Numbered from the stretch's first letter, positions 16,659-26,405 are shown. The stretch: 60,079 nt of DNA from an uncultured bacterium (GCA_945829425.1 CALZUQ010000011.1:1-60079), one strand, 5' to 3'. Made by a program: numbers and translations. Notes: a model not told the origin generated them from the letters alone.

Positions 16659-19313
16659 CTATTCGTCGAAGTTGAATCGCAGCTGCCCTGTTATCTCGTC
16701 TATTACCTCCTCCTCTGTTTTCCCTGCGTCAGGGTCAAGGTTCTCTTCCGTCTCCTGTGCTTCCACCGTTGTCTCTTCCGTTGTCTCCGGTTCCGGGTAT
16801 CTCAGCGGCTCCAGTTCTTCAACGCTCTCTACCGGCCATACTGCCACCCTCTTTCCTTTCGCCCTGAAGCCAGCCATTTTTACGTCAACGAACGGCTCAC
16901 ACTCTACGACGAGGGGAGAGTATTGCAGGCTCTCCGTGCATTGGAAGTTCACCTTCACCCTTGGGTATGGGGTGTCTGTCAGCCATGCTATCTCAGACTT
17001 CTCGTGTCCCAGCATGTTCTGGTGTTTCTTCGACACCAGGTCCATGTTGAAACGTTTCATGTAAACCTGTCCCTGCTGCTCGCCGTTTCGGAAGAGCAAG
17101 GTCCAGACCTTCTGCTTGTCGAGTTTCTCTATAACCTTTATGTTGTCCTCATAGTGGTTGTTGAGGTCGAAGTTGGTGATGTAGAAGTCGCCGTTGGTGA
17201 GTATGACGAGTATGGCGTCGGTATCGTTGAATTTTCCGAGATATTGTCCGTGCTCCTCATAGTTCAGGCGTTTCACGTCCGGATCAAACCATACATCACG
17301 TCCGTCGAGTGTGGAGTTGCCCCTTGACTTCAGCGTTATGCGGTGTATGTTTCGTTTGGCGAGGATGTTTCCCGCCGCCGTGCGCCCTTTCACCGCCAGT
17401 TTGCGGAAGTCATACTCTTCGAATATTTTCTTCACCTTAGGTCCCGGCTCCATGGTGATCTTTATCACCTCCGCCTCACCGTTAGGGTTTGCGCTGAAGT
17501 ACATCACCTTCGACCCTGGCGTTCCTTTCGTCAGGTCATATTCGCTGTCGCGCGTAAAGCTCGTGACGTTGAAACGTTTCACGAAATACATGCCCTGCTT
17601 GCCGTCGCGGTATACCACGTTGTATGTCGTACGGGTGTCGTTTTTCTTCTGTACCTGCACGTGGAGAATGTTCTTCCCTATGAAAATCTTGTCCGCCACC
17701 TTCGTGATTTTGTATTTTCCGTCGCGATAGAAAATTATTATGTCGTCGATGTTCGAACAGTTGCAGACGAACTCGTCCTTTTTCAACGCCATGCCTATGA
17801 AGCCCTCCTGACGGTTGATATAGAGTTTTTCGTTAGCCTCTACGACACGTACTGCATCGATGTTTTCAAAGTTTCTTATCTCCGTTAGCCTCGGGTGCTC
17901 AGCACCGTATTTCTCTTTGAGATACCGGAACCAGTTGCATGTCACGCTGACGAGGTTGTCCAGGTCGTGGTCTATCTCGGCTATCTCAGCCTTGATGTTT
18001 GTCATCAGCTCGTCGGCTTTGTCCTTGTTGAATTTCAGTATGCGCTTCATCTTTATCTCCATGAGGCGCAGTATGTCGTCCTTTGTAACCTCGCGCACCA
18101 ACTGAGGGTAGTAAGGCGTCAGGCGTTCGTCAATATGCTCGCAAGCCGCATCAAGATTCGGAGCCTGCTCGTATTTCTTGTCTTTGTATATCCTCTCTTC
18201 AATGAAAATCTTCTCCAACGACGCGTTGAAGAGCTGCTCCATGAGCTCTCCGCGCCTGATGTTCAGCTCCTGTTTTATGAGGTCCTTTGTCTGCTGTGCG
18301 CTGTAGTCGAGGACGTCAGAGACGGTGAGGAACTCAGGCTTGTCGTTCTGTATCACGCAGCAGTTTGGCGACAGGCTCACCTCGCAGTCGGTGAAGGCGT
18401 AGAGCGCATCGATGGTCTTGTCGGACGATATTCCCGGTGCGAGGTGTATGAGTATCTCCACCTCCGCCGCCGTAAGGTCTTCCACCTTGCGCGCTTTTAT
18501 CTTGCCTTTCTCTATGGCAGACGTTATTGATGCTATCAGCGTTTCGGAGTTCTTTGAGAACGGAATGTCGCGAATGACGAGAGTCTTCTGGTCTATTTTT
18601 TCTATCTTGGCACGCACGCGCACCTTGCCGCCGCGTTGTCCGTCGTTATAGCGCGACACGTCTATAGAACCTCCGGTAGGGAAGTCCGGGAAGAGGCTGT
18701 ACGCCTCACCCCTCAGCGAGGCTATGGCGGCGTCACACAGTTCGTTGAAGTTGTGTGGCAGAATTTTGCTTGACAAGCCTACGGCAATGCCGTCAGCCCC
18801 CTGCGCCAAGAGCAACGGGAATTTCACGGGCAGCGTAATAGGCTCTTTATTCCTGCCGTCGTATGACAGCTGCCATTGCGTTGTCTTCTGGTTGAACACC
18901 GTTTCGAGTGCGAATTTAGACAGGCGTGCCTCAATATATCGTGGCGCTGCGGCTCTCGATCCAGTCAGTATGTTTCCCCAGTTTCCCTGGCAGTCAATGA
19001 GCAGGTCTTTCTGTCCCATCTGCACCAATGCGTCGCCTATTGACGCATCGCCATGGGGGTGGAACTGCATGGTGTGCCCCACGATGTTCGCCACCTTGTT
19101 GAAACGTCCGTCGTCCATACGTTTCATCGAATGGAGTATGCGTCGCTGCACGGGCTTCAGACCGTCTTCGATATGCGGCACGGCACGTTCAAGAATGACG
19201 TATGAGGCATAGTCCAGAAACCAGTTCTGGTACATGCCAGAGAGGTGGTGTACTACGGAAGCATCAAAACGGTTGGTCGGTTTATAGTTGTTCTCTTTGT
19301 TCTCTTCGCTCAT
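16659..19313 (-). CDS. parC: DNA topoisomerase IV subunit A
   Basis: 884 residues. The breakage-reunion domain is clear: VPHIEDGLKPVQRRIL, FHPHGDASIGDALVQM, QGNWGNILTGSRAAAP and the catalytic tyrosine in RYIEARL (Tyr 126). The C-terminal half carries the beta-pinwheel region and ends in an acidic tail (ETTEETTVEAQETEENLD). The length and the HGDASIGDA motif match Bacteroidetes ParC rather than GyrA. With ParE it decatenates chromosomes. The residue equivalent to GyrA Ser83, a quinolone contact, is Ala. No parE is in the window. Confidence 0.88.
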   Translation of the reverse strand: MSEENKENNYKPTNRFDASVVHHLSGMYQNWFLDYASYVILERAVPHIEDGLKPVQRRILHSMKRMDDGRFNKVANIVGHTMQFHPHGDASIGDALVQMGQKDLLIDCQGNWGNILTGSRAAAPRYIEARLSKFALETVFNQKTTQWQLSYDGRNKEPITLPVKFPLLLAQGADGIAVGLSSKILPHNFNELCDAAIASLRGEAYSLFPDFPTGGSIDVSRYNDGQRGGKVRVRAKIEKIDQKTLVIRDIPFSKNSETLIASITSAIEKGKIKARKVEDLTAAEVEILIHLAPGISSDKTIDALYAFTDCEVSLSPNCCVIQNDKPEFLTVSDVLDYSAQQTKDLIKQELNIRRGELMEQLFNASLEKIFIEERIYKDKKYEQAPNLDAACEHIDERLTPYYPQLVREVTKDDILRLMEIKMKRILKFNKDKADELMTNIKAEIAEIDHDLDNLVSVTCNWFRYLKEKYGAEHPRLTEIRNFENIDAVRVVEANEKLYINRQEGFIGMALKKDEFVCNCSNIDDIIIFYRDGKYKITKVADKIFIGKNILHVQVQKKNDTRTTYNVVYRDGKQGMYFVKRFNVTSFTRDSEYDLTKGTPGSKVMYFSANPNGEAEVIKITMEPGPKVKKIFEEYDFRKLAVKGRTAAGNILAKRNIHRITLKSRGNSTLDGRDVWFDPDVKRLNYEEHGQYLGKFNDTDAILVILTNGDFYITNFDLNNHYEDNIKVIEKLDKQKVWTLLFRNGEQQGQVYMKRFNMDLVSKKHQNMLGHEKSEIAWLTDTPYPRVKVNFQCTESLQYSPLVVECEPFVDVKMAGFRAKGKRVAVWPVESVEELEPLRYPEPETTEETTVEAQETEENLDPDAGKTEEEVIDEITGQLRFNFDE

Positions 19314-19425
19314 CTTTTACATGATATTTTTTCTGTGGCGGTATGCCTCCTTCGTAAAGTCTGTGAAGGGTAAAGAATACCGTCAAAGGTCGTAAAGTTA
19401 GTTGTCAGACACGGTATGACCTTTG

Positions 19426-19433
19426 CAAAATTA
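19426..19433 (-). promoter_or_regulatory. Possible -7 element for parC
   Basis: TAATTTTG on the - strand, about 112 bp before the parC ATG. No -33 TTTG was found at the right distance. It is back to back with the + strand promoter at 19472-19503. Confidence 0.3.
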
Positions 19434-19471
19434 AACAAAATCGCCGAGAAAAAAAAATAATTTGACATAAT

Positions 19472-19503
19472 TTTGAAGATTGCGAGTTTTTTTTGTATCT
19501 TTG
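19472..19503 (+). promoter_or_regulatory. Bacteroidetes-type promoter, GNAT gene
   Basis: TTTG at 19472-19475 and TATCTTTG at 19496-19503 are 20 bp apart, a close match to the Bacteroidetes consensus. The mRNA would start near 19510, giving a leader of about 180 nt before ATG 19692. No riboswitch was recognised in it. Confidence 0.6.
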
Positions 19504-19691
19504 CACCGCTCATACGATTTCCTGCGTTGCCGTAAGGCATCCGGCGCACTGAAAACGTGTGTGTTCGGGTGGGGTACTCTCTTCTCCTCTGAGAGGCGGG
19601 GTGGGGCTTGCCTCATTTGTCAAAAAGGATAATAACCATACTATATTATTTTCGCGGTGGGAAAGAAACATGTACCACCCATACTACTGAC

Positions 19692-20825
19692 ATGAAAGAA
19701 ATAACCATCCGTGAGGTTGAAAGCCGGAAAGACATGGACCGCTTTGCCCGGTTCGGCAATGATTTTTACCGGGACTGCCATAATGCCGTCCCCGAATTAC
19801 TGTACGACATTAAAGACACTTACGACCCGAAGAAAAACGCAGCATACGACTTCTGCGAGACACGGCTCTTTCTCGCATTCCGTGACTCAAAGGTCGTCGG
19901 GCGTGTGGCAGCAATAATCAACCACCGTGCCAACGCTACATGGCACGTAAGCAACGTACGCTTCTCTCATCTTGACTTCATCGATGACGAGAAGGTTTCA
20001 GAGGCTCTGCTCCACGCCGTAGAGGAGTGGGGACGGCGCAAAGGCATGACCCACTGTCAGGGACCTATGGGCTTCACTGACTACGACAAGGAGGGCATGC
20101 TCATTGAGGGCTTCGACTTCCCTGGCTCTATGACGACATATTACAACTATTCGTATTACCCACGCCATCTCGAAAGCCATGGCTACACCAAGGAGGTGGA
20201 CTGGATACAGCTCCGCATGGCTGTCCCCGAACAGGTTCCCGAGCGTTTCCTGCGTGTAGGAGAACTGGTGCGTAACCGTTATCGTCTGCGTGTTGTCAAG
20301 CCGGACAAGAAGATGATGTTCGAAGAGAACTACGGACAGCGTATCTTCCAACTCTTCAATGAGGCGTACTCTCCGCTCTTCGGCTATTCCGCCTTGTCAG
20401 AGAAGCAGATAGCCACTTTTGTGAAGACGTATTTCAAGATTATTGATATGCGTCTCGTACCGGTAATAGAAGACGAGGAGGGGAATATAATAGGCGTGGC
20501 GGTGACTATGGGAAGCCTCTCTAACGCCATGCGTAAGGCACGTGGCAAACTCATGCCTTTCGGATGGCTGCATATCTTGAAGTCTTTGAAGATAAAGATG
20601 GAGGACACGGTGGACATGCTGCTCATAGCCGTAAAGCCGGAGTATCAGGGCAAAGGGGTCAACGCTCTGCTTTTCTGCGACCTCATACCTGTATATAATA
20701 AGATTGGCTTCAAATGGGCGGAAACAGGACCGCAGCTTGAGTCAAACCATAAGGAACTGAACCAATGGGGCGCGCTAAATCCTCATATATCTAAGCGCCG
20801 CCGTTGCTATAACAAGGAAATATAA
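19692..20825 (+). CDS. GNAT-like acetyltransferase family protein
   Basis: A 377-residue protein from ATG 19692; a further upstream start at 19608 would add 28 residues without homologous character. The N-terminal part (IREVESRKDMDRFARFGNDFY, then FLAFRDSKVVGRVAAIINHRAN) and the C-terminal part (MLLIAVKPEYQGKGVNALLF, with the QGKG loop that binds acetyl-CoA) both look like GNAT folds. This long form is widespread in Bacteroidetes, without a known substrate as far as I can tell. It precedes an exported protein by 12 bp, so they may share a transcript. Confidence 0.75.
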   Translation: MKEITIREVESRKDMDRFARFGNDFYRDCHNAVPELLYDIKDTYDPKKNAAYDFCETRLFLAFRDSKVVGRVAAIINHRANATWHVSNVRFSHLDFIDDEKVSEALLHAVEEWGRRKGMTHCQGPMGFTDYDKEGMLIEGFDFPGSMTTYYNYSYYPRHLESHGYTKEVDWIQLRMAVPEQVPERFLRVGELVRNRYRLRVVKPDKKMMFEENYGQRIFQLFNEAYSPLFGYSALSEKQIATFVKTYFKIIDMRLVPVIEDEEGNIIGVAVTMGSLSNAMRKARGKLMPFGWLHILKSLKIKMEDTVDMLLIAVKPEYQGKGVNALLFCDLIPVYNKIGFKWAETGPQLESNHKELNQWGALNPHISKRRRCYNKEI

Positions 20826-20837
20826 GGGTTTTGAACT

Positions 20838-22148
20838 ATGAAAAAAAGTTTATTCGCCGTATACCTGCTTCTATCTGCGGCTACGGCATCAGCACAGACG
20901 ACAAAAGCCAACGCTCAGAACGACACGAACCAGCCCCAGCTAAAAATGGCTACGATGTCAGGGTTCTCCACTACTACGACGACCACCGGCTTCTCTGCAA
21001 CTCAGGCTACCGTACAGCCTGCTGCTGTAGGGCGTGAGGCGGAAACACCTGTCAGGAAATTGCGTGCGGAAAAAGGTGAGGGAATTTTCAACCACCTCGA
21101 CATAGGCATAACGCTCGGCAGCACCGGCGTAGGTGTCGAGCTGTCGTCGCCGATAGGTCCTATGGTAAGGATGCGTGCCGGAGCAACCTATATACCTCAT
21201 TTCACCAAAGCGTTGCATTATGACTTCCAGATAGGCTCATACACTCCTGACCCGAACCTCTCGGACAAGGAGAACGCCATCCTTGAGCAGAAAATGTACC
21301 AGCAACGCTTCGAGAAGCTCAACAGCCTCCTCTACAGCATGATGAGCATGAAGGTGGACGATAACGTAACCGTTGACGGAGAGCCGTCGTTCAACAATGC
21401 GAAGATACTCTTCGACGTGATGCCGTTCAAGGATAAACGCTGGCATTTCACCGCCGGAGTGTATATCAGCGACCGCCGCATAGCCAAAGCCCGTAACACC
21501 GCCGAGGCCACACGCTCGCTCGTGGCTCTCAATGCTTACAACAATATGTATTACAAAGCCTGTGGCGACGAGCCGATGATAGAATATGGCGACATCTGGG
21601 TGTATAACCCCGAGATAAGCAAGAAATTCCTCAACTACGGTGAAATCAGCGCATACGTAGGACGTTTCAAGCACGACGTCTATGCTACGGAGAAGGTGTA
21701 CTATACCTATTCCACCGTCGACCCCGTATGGGGTGACCCTATAAAGGAGACCGTCATCGACAAGAACGGCAACCCCGTAGAGCGCGCGATGAAGAAGGGA
21801 GAACTGCGCTATGATGTGGGAGACCGTATGTTCAGTGCGGGAGACGCCTACAGGATGCTGCCCGACGAGGAGTGCATGGTCAGGGCAAACGCTTATGCCA
21901 ATGCAGTAAAACCGTATGTCGGATTTGGATATGGTGGTTTCATAGACCGTTATCAGCGTACGAAACTGTCGGTAGACTGTGGCGTGATGTTCTGGGGCGG
22001 CAGGCCGAGCGTCATTACTCACGACGGTGTAGACCTTGTGCGCGACCTCTACGACCTTAATTCCAGTGTAGACCGTTATGTCAAGATTGTTAAGGCCTTG
22101 CCTGTCTATCCTGTCATAGAACTGAAAATTTCGCAACGCATATTCTGA
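20838..22148 (+). CDS. Exported, probably outer-membrane protein of unknown function
   Basis: A 436-residue protein beginning with the signal peptide MKKSLFAVYLLLSAATASAQ. After a Thr/Gln-rich spacer (residues about 20-75) the sequence has strand patterns such as FNHLDIGITLGSTGVGVEL and ends in VYPVIELKISQRIF, a terminal strand with a final Phe as in outer-membrane barrels. I do not recognise the family. It follows the GNAT-like gene closely and is followed by a terminator. Confidence 0.7.
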   Translation: MKKSLFAVYLLLSAATASAQTTKANAQNDTNQPQLKMATMSGFSTTTTTTGFSATQATVQPAAVGREAETPVRKLRAEKGEGIFNHLDIGITLGSTGVGVELSSPIGPMVRMRAGATYIPHFTKALHYDFQIGSYTPDPNLSDKENAILEQKMYQQRFEKLNSLLYSMMSMKVDDNVTVDGEPSFNNAKILFDVMPFKDKRWHFTAGVYISDRRIAKARNTAEATRSLVALNAYNNMYYKACGDEPMIEYGDIWVYNPEISKKFLNYGEISAYVGRFKHDVYATEKVYYTYSTVDPVWGDPIKETVIDKNGNPVERAMKKGELRYDVGDRMFSAGDAYRMLPDEECMVRANAYANAVKPYVGFGYGGFIDRYQRTKLSVDCGVMFWGGRPSVITHDGVDLVRDLYDLNSSVDRYVKIVKALPVYPVIELKISQRIF

Positions 22149-22190
22149 TCCTATCCCGCTGGAGGTAATGTCTCTACCCACATAAAGACC

Positions 22191-22228
22191 AAAAAGTGCC
22201 GGAGGTTTTCCCCCAGCACTTTTTTTTG
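22191..22228. terminator. Two-way terminator between convergent genes
   Basis: A hairpin with outer stem AAAAGTGC / GCACTTTT and an inner GC-rich part, A-rich on the left and followed by eight T on the right. It lies between the stops at 22148 (+) and 22299 (-) and can end transcription from both sides. Confidence 0.75.
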
Positions 22229-22298
22229 TCTTATATGAAAAATCCTTCCATTCTGCTTCAATAAGCAGGGAAGTTGGATGTCGTCGTATTGAAAGTGA

Positions 22299-23045
22299 TT
22301 AAAGTTTCCATTTCAGACCTATCGTAGGGTTTACGAAGAAAGTCTTGTCGCTGCCGTTTGCCGGAGTGTAGAAATTATTGTAGAATTCCACCTCGGTACC
22401 TATGGAGAGCGGGAACTTCTCCAGACCTCTGAGGGCGTTGAGGTTGAACCAGAGCTGTGGCTCGCTGGCGAAGATCAGCTTGCCGTGACCGTTTGAGTTG
22501 TCTACACCACGCCAGAAATCGAAGAAGCCGGTGAAGGTGAGAGCTTTGTTGGCAAAGGTCGTGCTCCAAATGCCGGTGAGCTGGAATGAAGCGTAGGCAC
22601 TGCTGTTGAACTGTCCCTTGAAATACTGTTTGTACATAAGCTGTACGGAGTATGTCGTAGAGAAGTCTTTGTTATGACCGTTGAAAGACGGGCCGAGGAG
22701 TGCTGCGTGCTGATAGCGCACACCTGCGCTGGTAGTCTTTGTAGAGCATAGTCCGCCGTCGTATTCGAGGTGGGCAGCAAAGCCTTTCTTTCCGATGTTG
22801 AACTCACGGCTGATCTCGGTATATGCTCCGCAGGCACCGTCCTTGAGGAAGTCCATATCCACGAAGTAATACCATGAGCCGGCGTTGTCAAGGCTGAAAT
22901 GCTCCAATGTCAGTGTTACTCTTTGACGCTCCGGCAGTTCGTCAGAGTTTACGTCACGTCCGAAATCATAGTGCAGCTGCAAGTCCTGTGCCATAGCTGC
23001 CATGGCAAAGACAGCGCAAAGGGCTGTCATGACAATCTTTTTCAT
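22299..23045 (-). CDS. Exported outer-membrane-like protein, resembles DUF5020
   Basis: 248 residues with signal peptide MKKIVMTALCAVFAMAAMAQ. The mature N-terminus DLQLHYDFGRDVNSDELPERQ and the strand-rich body, ending VNPTIGLKWKL, suggest a small barrel like the Bacteroidetes DUF5020 / Tsx-like proteins. A channel or nucleoside-uptake role would be a guess. It is a single gene with its own promoter, divergent from the sugar-oxidation operon. Confidence 0.7.
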   Translation of the reverse strand: MKKIVMTALCAVFAMAAMAQDLQLHYDFGRDVNSDELPERQRVTLTLEHFSLDNAGSWYYFVDMDFLKDGACGAYTEISREFNIGKKGFAAHLEYDGGLCSTKTTSAGVRYQHAALLGPSFNGHNKDFSTTYSVQLMYKQYFKGQFNSSAYASFQLTGIWSTTFANKALTFTGFFDFWRGVDNSNGHGKLIFASEPQLWFNLNALRGLEKFPLSIGTEVEFYNNFYTPANGSDKTFFVNPTIGLKWKL

Positions 23046-23156
23046 TTTTTTTTGTTGTAGTGAATGATTATTACGCCACTGCCGTCTGTCGCGACGGCCC
23101 CGTGTGGCGATTGCTGAAAATCTCGCTTTGATTACCTGTTATATAAAATCGGGGCG

Positions 23157-23187
23157 CAAAGTTACTACATTTGCCTCTAAAAACAAA
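23157..23187 (-). promoter_or_regulatory. Bacteroidetes-type promoter for the DUF5020-like gene
   Basis: On the - strand TTTG (23187-23184) and TAACTTTG (23164-23157) are 19 bp apart. The leader before ATG 23045 would be about 105 nt. It is divergent from the aldo/keto reductase gene. Confidence 0.55.
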
Positions 23188-23237
23188 AATAATGCAAAAA
23201 AAAAGTGCAGTTTACGTGATATTTTCAATAGTTTTGT

Positions 23238-23245
23238 TAATTTTG
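23238..23245 (+). promoter_or_regulatory. Possible -7 element for the sugar-oxidation operon
   Basis: TAATTTTG, about 110 bp before ATG 23356. No -33 TTTG was seen at the expected spacing, so an activator may be needed or the match is chance. Confidence 0.35.
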
Positions 23246-23355
23246 CAGTAATTATATGGGACTTTGCCCATGGAAACACATCATTTAACGTGGGAAATGT
23301 TTCTATTCGTTTATGTCTGCAAAGGGAATATTCACCACACCAAAAATCTTTTATT

Positions 23356-24303
23356 ATGGAATATAGAGCATTAGGCAAGACAGGACTGGAAGTGTCGACG
23401 ATAGGTTTCGGAGCATCGTCGTTAGGAGGCGTCTTCCATTCCTTTGACGAGAACAGGGGCATTGACGCTGTTTTCACCGGTATAGATGCCGGAATAAACT
23501 ATATCGACGTGTCGCCGTATTACGGACACTATAAGGCGGAGATAGTACTCGGAAAAGCACTGAAGGACATCCCTCACGAGAAGTTTGTCCTTTCCACTAA
23601 GGTAGGCCGCTACGGCGAAGACGGCAAGAACACCTGGGACTATTCCGCAGAGCGTGTCACACGTTCGGCTTACGAGTCTATGGAACGTCTGCATATAGAC
23701 TTCATTGACATCCTTTACGTCCACGACATAGAGTTTCAGGCTTCCCTACCCGGAGGATTGCAGAAGATTGCCGACGAGACGCTGCCGGCACTCCTCCGCC
23801 TGAAGGAAGAGGGCGTGGTGAAGCATGTCGGAGTGACAGACCTGCAGCTTGAGAACCTGAAATGGATTGTTGAGCATACCCCTGCCGGCACAATAGAGTG
23901 CCTGCTCTCTTTCTGCCATTTCTGTCTCAATGATGACAAGCTCGCAGACTTCCTCGACTTTTTCGACGAGCATAACGTCGGAGTTACAAACGCTTCGCCG
24001 TTCTCCATGGGACTGCTCACTGAGCGTGGAGTGCCAGAGTGGCATCCAGCACCGAAGCCACTCGTAAGGAAATGTGCCGAGGCTGCGGAATACTGCAAGC
24101 AGCAGGGATATCCTATCGAGAAGCTCGCCATGCAGTATTCGTGTAGCAATCCGCGCGTAGCATCTACGGTGTTCTCCACCACACGGCCTGAAAACCTGCT
24201 GAAGAACATTGCTTATGTGGAGGAACCTATAGACTGGAACCTTGTGGAGAAAGTCAAGGAGATTATAGGCGACCAGCAGCGTGTAAGCTGGGCAAACACA
24301 TAA
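23356..24303 (+). CDS. Aldo/keto reductase, possibly an L-fucose/L-galactose-type dehydrogenase
   Basis: 315 residues from ATG 23356 (MEYRALGKTGLEVSTIGFG). The active-site tetrad is visible: Asp in YIDVSPYYG, Tyr in the same motif, Lys in VLSTKVGRYG and His in YVHDIEF. The subgroup looks like sugar 1-dehydrogenases (L-fucose, D-threo-aldose, L-galactose) that turn an aldose into its lactone. The next gene is an amidohydrolase that could open such a lactone. Reading open upstream to 23104 adds 84 residues with no family match and was not used. Confidence 0.85.
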   Translation: MEYRALGKTGLEVSTIGFGASSLGGVFHSFDENRGIDAVFTGIDAGINYIDVSPYYGHYKAEIVLGKALKDIPHEKFVLSTKVGRYGEDGKNTWDYSAERVTRSAYESMERLHIDFIDILYVHDIEFQASLPGGLQKIADETLPALLRLKEEGVVKHVGVTDLQLENLKWIVEHTPAGTIECLLSFCHFCLNDDKLADFLDFFDEHNVGVTNASPFSMGLLTERGVPEWHPAPKPLVRKCAEAAEYCKQQGYPIEKLAMQYSCSNPRVASTVFSTTRPENLLKNIAYVEEPIDWNLVEKVKEIIGDQQRVSWANT

Positions 24304-24345
24304 GGTTGCAGAACAGACTACCCCATACACTATAATTTTTCAACA

Positions 24346-25317
24346 ATGACATTATCTGAGAAAGAATGCCGCGAGCGATACCTTCGCTGCGACAACCCTC
24401 CCGTAATCATTGACGCTCACAGCCACCTGTGGCTTTGGCAACATACCGTGGTAGACGGAAAAAGAATAGAGCAGCTCCCCGACGGACGCTCGTCGTTCCT
24501 CGGCAACGAGGTGCAGATGATGAACCCCTGGATGCACGACAACTACAATTCCGTAGAGAAATTCCTGGCGAACATGAACTACGCACAGGTGGGAGGAGCC
24601 GTGGTGACGCAGGAGTTTATTGACGGTATTCAGAACGACTATCTCGACTATGTCTCACGCCGCTGGCCGGAGAGGTTCTTCGTTTACGGCATGTGTGACT
24701 TCCGCGTCCCCGGCTTCATCATTGAGGCGCAGGTGCTGGCACGCCGCGGTTTCAAAGGCATCAAGCTTCCTGCCGCACGCCTGATTGGCGACACCTGGCG
24801 TGTCATGATAGACGGTGAGGAGTTTATGGAGATGTACCGAATGATGGAACGTCAGGGCATGACGCTCGGCATAGAGCTTGCTGACGGAGGGGTGCAATGC
24901 CGAGAGGTGGAGAATATCATATCCGCCTGTCCCCGACTGAAGATTGTCATAGGACATTTCTGTATGGTGACACGTCCTGACTGGATGGAGCAGGTGCGGC
25001 TGGCACGTCACGACAACGTGTATATTGACATGGGAGGTATAACATGGCTCTTCAACGACGAGTATTATCCTTACCCCTCTGCCGTGAAAGCCATACGTGA
25101 GGCTGCTGACGTTGTAGGCATGGACCGTTTGCTGTGGGGCTCGGACTATCCCCGCACCATTACCGCCATAACCTACCGTCAGTCTTACGACTGGATATTG
25201 AAGACTACGGAGCTTACCGACCACGAGAAACGACAGCTCCTTGGCTTGAACGCCCAGAAGGTCTACGGCTTCACGTCGCTGCCGGTATTGCCGTATATCC
25301 CGAACATGAGTGAATAA
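24346..25317 (+). CDS. Amidohydrolase family protein (PF04909 type), candidate sugar lactonase
   Basis: 323 residues. IIDAHSHLWLW gives the HxH metal-binding motif near the N-terminus, KIVIGHFCM supplies a further histidine, and LLWGSDYPRT the catalytic aspartate of a TIM-barrel amidohydrolase. Members include L-fuconolactone and L-rhamnonolactone hydrolases. The position, 42 bp after an aldose-dehydrogenase-like gene and 29 bp before a polyol/sugar-acid dehydrogenase-like gene, fits lactone hydrolysis, but this is inferred from context. Confidence 0.8.
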   Translation: MTLSEKECRERYLRCDNPPVIIDAHSHLWLWQHTVVDGKRIEQLPDGRSSFLGNEVQMMNPWMHDNYNSVEKFLANMNYAQVGGAVVTQEFIDGIQNDYLDYVSRRWPERFFVYGMCDFRVPGFIIEAQVLARRGFKGIKLPAARLIGDTWRVMIDGEEFMEMYRMMERQGMTLGIELADGGVQCREVENIISACPRLKIVIGHFCMVTRPDWMEQVRLARHDNVYIDMGGITWLFNDEYYPYPSAVKAIREAADVVGMDRLLWGSDYPRTITAITYRQSYDWILKTTELTDHEKRQLLGLNAQKVYGFTSLPVLPYIPNMSE

Positions 25318-25346
25318 AGGTTTATGGAAAAACATCATAAAAAAGT

Positions 25347-26369
25347 ATGAAAGCATTAACAATCCCTGCACCACAGCAGATGACTGTGGTAAGCCTGCCT
25401 AAACCGGAAGCCAAGGCAGGAGAGGTGCTCCTAAAGGTGGAGTATGTAGGCTTCTGTGGTTCTGACCTCAATACCTTCCTCGGCAGAAACACTATGGCGA
25501 AGGAAAACGTCATACCGGGACATGAGATAGGTGCTGTAATAGAAGCTGTAGGAGAAGGCTGTCCAGACAACCTGAAGCCGGGCATGATAGTAACGGTGAA
25601 CCCTTACACCAACTGCGGGCGTTGCGCATCGTGCCGCAACGGACGTGTCAACGCATGCCAGCACAATGAGACGCTCGGAGTGCAGCGCGACGGAGCCATG
25701 CGTGAATACCTCACGTTGCCATGGCAGAAGGTGATACCAGTAAAGGGCGTGTCGACACGCGACAGTGCGCTCATCGAACCTATGTCTGTCGGCTTCCATG
25801 CCGTAGACCGCGGACAGGTCACGGATATTGACACCGTGCTCGTCTTCGGGTGTGGCATGGTAGGTCTCGGTGCTGTGGTACGTGCCGTACAGCGTGGTGC
25901 CGTGGTGATTGCCGTAGACCTCAGCGAGGAGAAACTCGCCATAGCCAAGGAGCTTGGAGCACGCTATGGCATAAACTCCAAGGAGGAGGACGTCGTGGAG
26001 AAGGTCATGGAGTACACCGACGGCTTCGGTGCCGACTGCGTCGTTGAGGCGGTAGGCTCTCCGGTGACTTACGTTACTGCAATCAATGCCGTGTCGTTTA
26101 CAGGACGTGTGGTATGTATAGGCTATTCAAAGAACCCCGTTGAGTTCGAGACAAAATATTTCGTGCAGAAAGAGCTGGACATCAGAGGCTCACGCAACGC
26201 CAATCCGAGCGACTTCCGTGCCGTGCAGCGTTATCTTGAGAAGACCACAGTGCCTATGGAGCGCTTCATCTCTGGCATAGCGACACCAGAGACAGCCCTT
26301 CAGGCAATGGAGAAATGGGCTGCCGCTCCGGCACAGGTATTCCGCATACTTGTAAAGATGGCGGAATGA
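25347..26369 (+). CDS. Zinc-dependent alcohol dehydrogenase (MDR family)
   Basis: 340 residues. Catalytic zinc ligands lie in VGFCGSDLN and IPGHEIG. The structural zinc site is CGRCASCRNGRVNAC (four Cys). The Rossmann loop is VLVFGCGMVGLGAVV. The overall form is that of polyol, sugar or sugar-acid dehydrogenases such as sorbitol or galactitol-phosphate dehydrogenase. In a non-phosphorylative fucose- or rhamnose-like route it could oxidise the deoxy-keto acid. Third gene of the operon. Confidence 0.88.
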   Translation: MKALTIPAPQQMTVVSLPKPEAKAGEVLLKVEYVGFCGSDLNTFLGRNTMAKENVIPGHEIGAVIEAVGEGCPDNLKPGMIVTVNPYTNCGRCASCRNGRVNACQHNETLGVQRDGAMREYLTLPWQKVIPVKGVSTRDSALIEPMSVGFHAVDRGQVTDIDTVLVFGCGMVGLGAVVRAVQRGAVVIAVDLSEEKLAIAKELGARYGINSKEEDVVEKVMEYTDGFGADCVVEAVGSPVTYVTAINAVSFTGRVVCIGYSKNPVEFETKYFVQKELDIRGSRNANPSDFRAVQRYLEKTTVPMERFISGIATPETALQAMEKWAAAPAQVFRILVKMAE

Positions 26370-26405
26370 TAGTATTTTCACAACCTAATCTCAAGTATAA
26401 GAATT

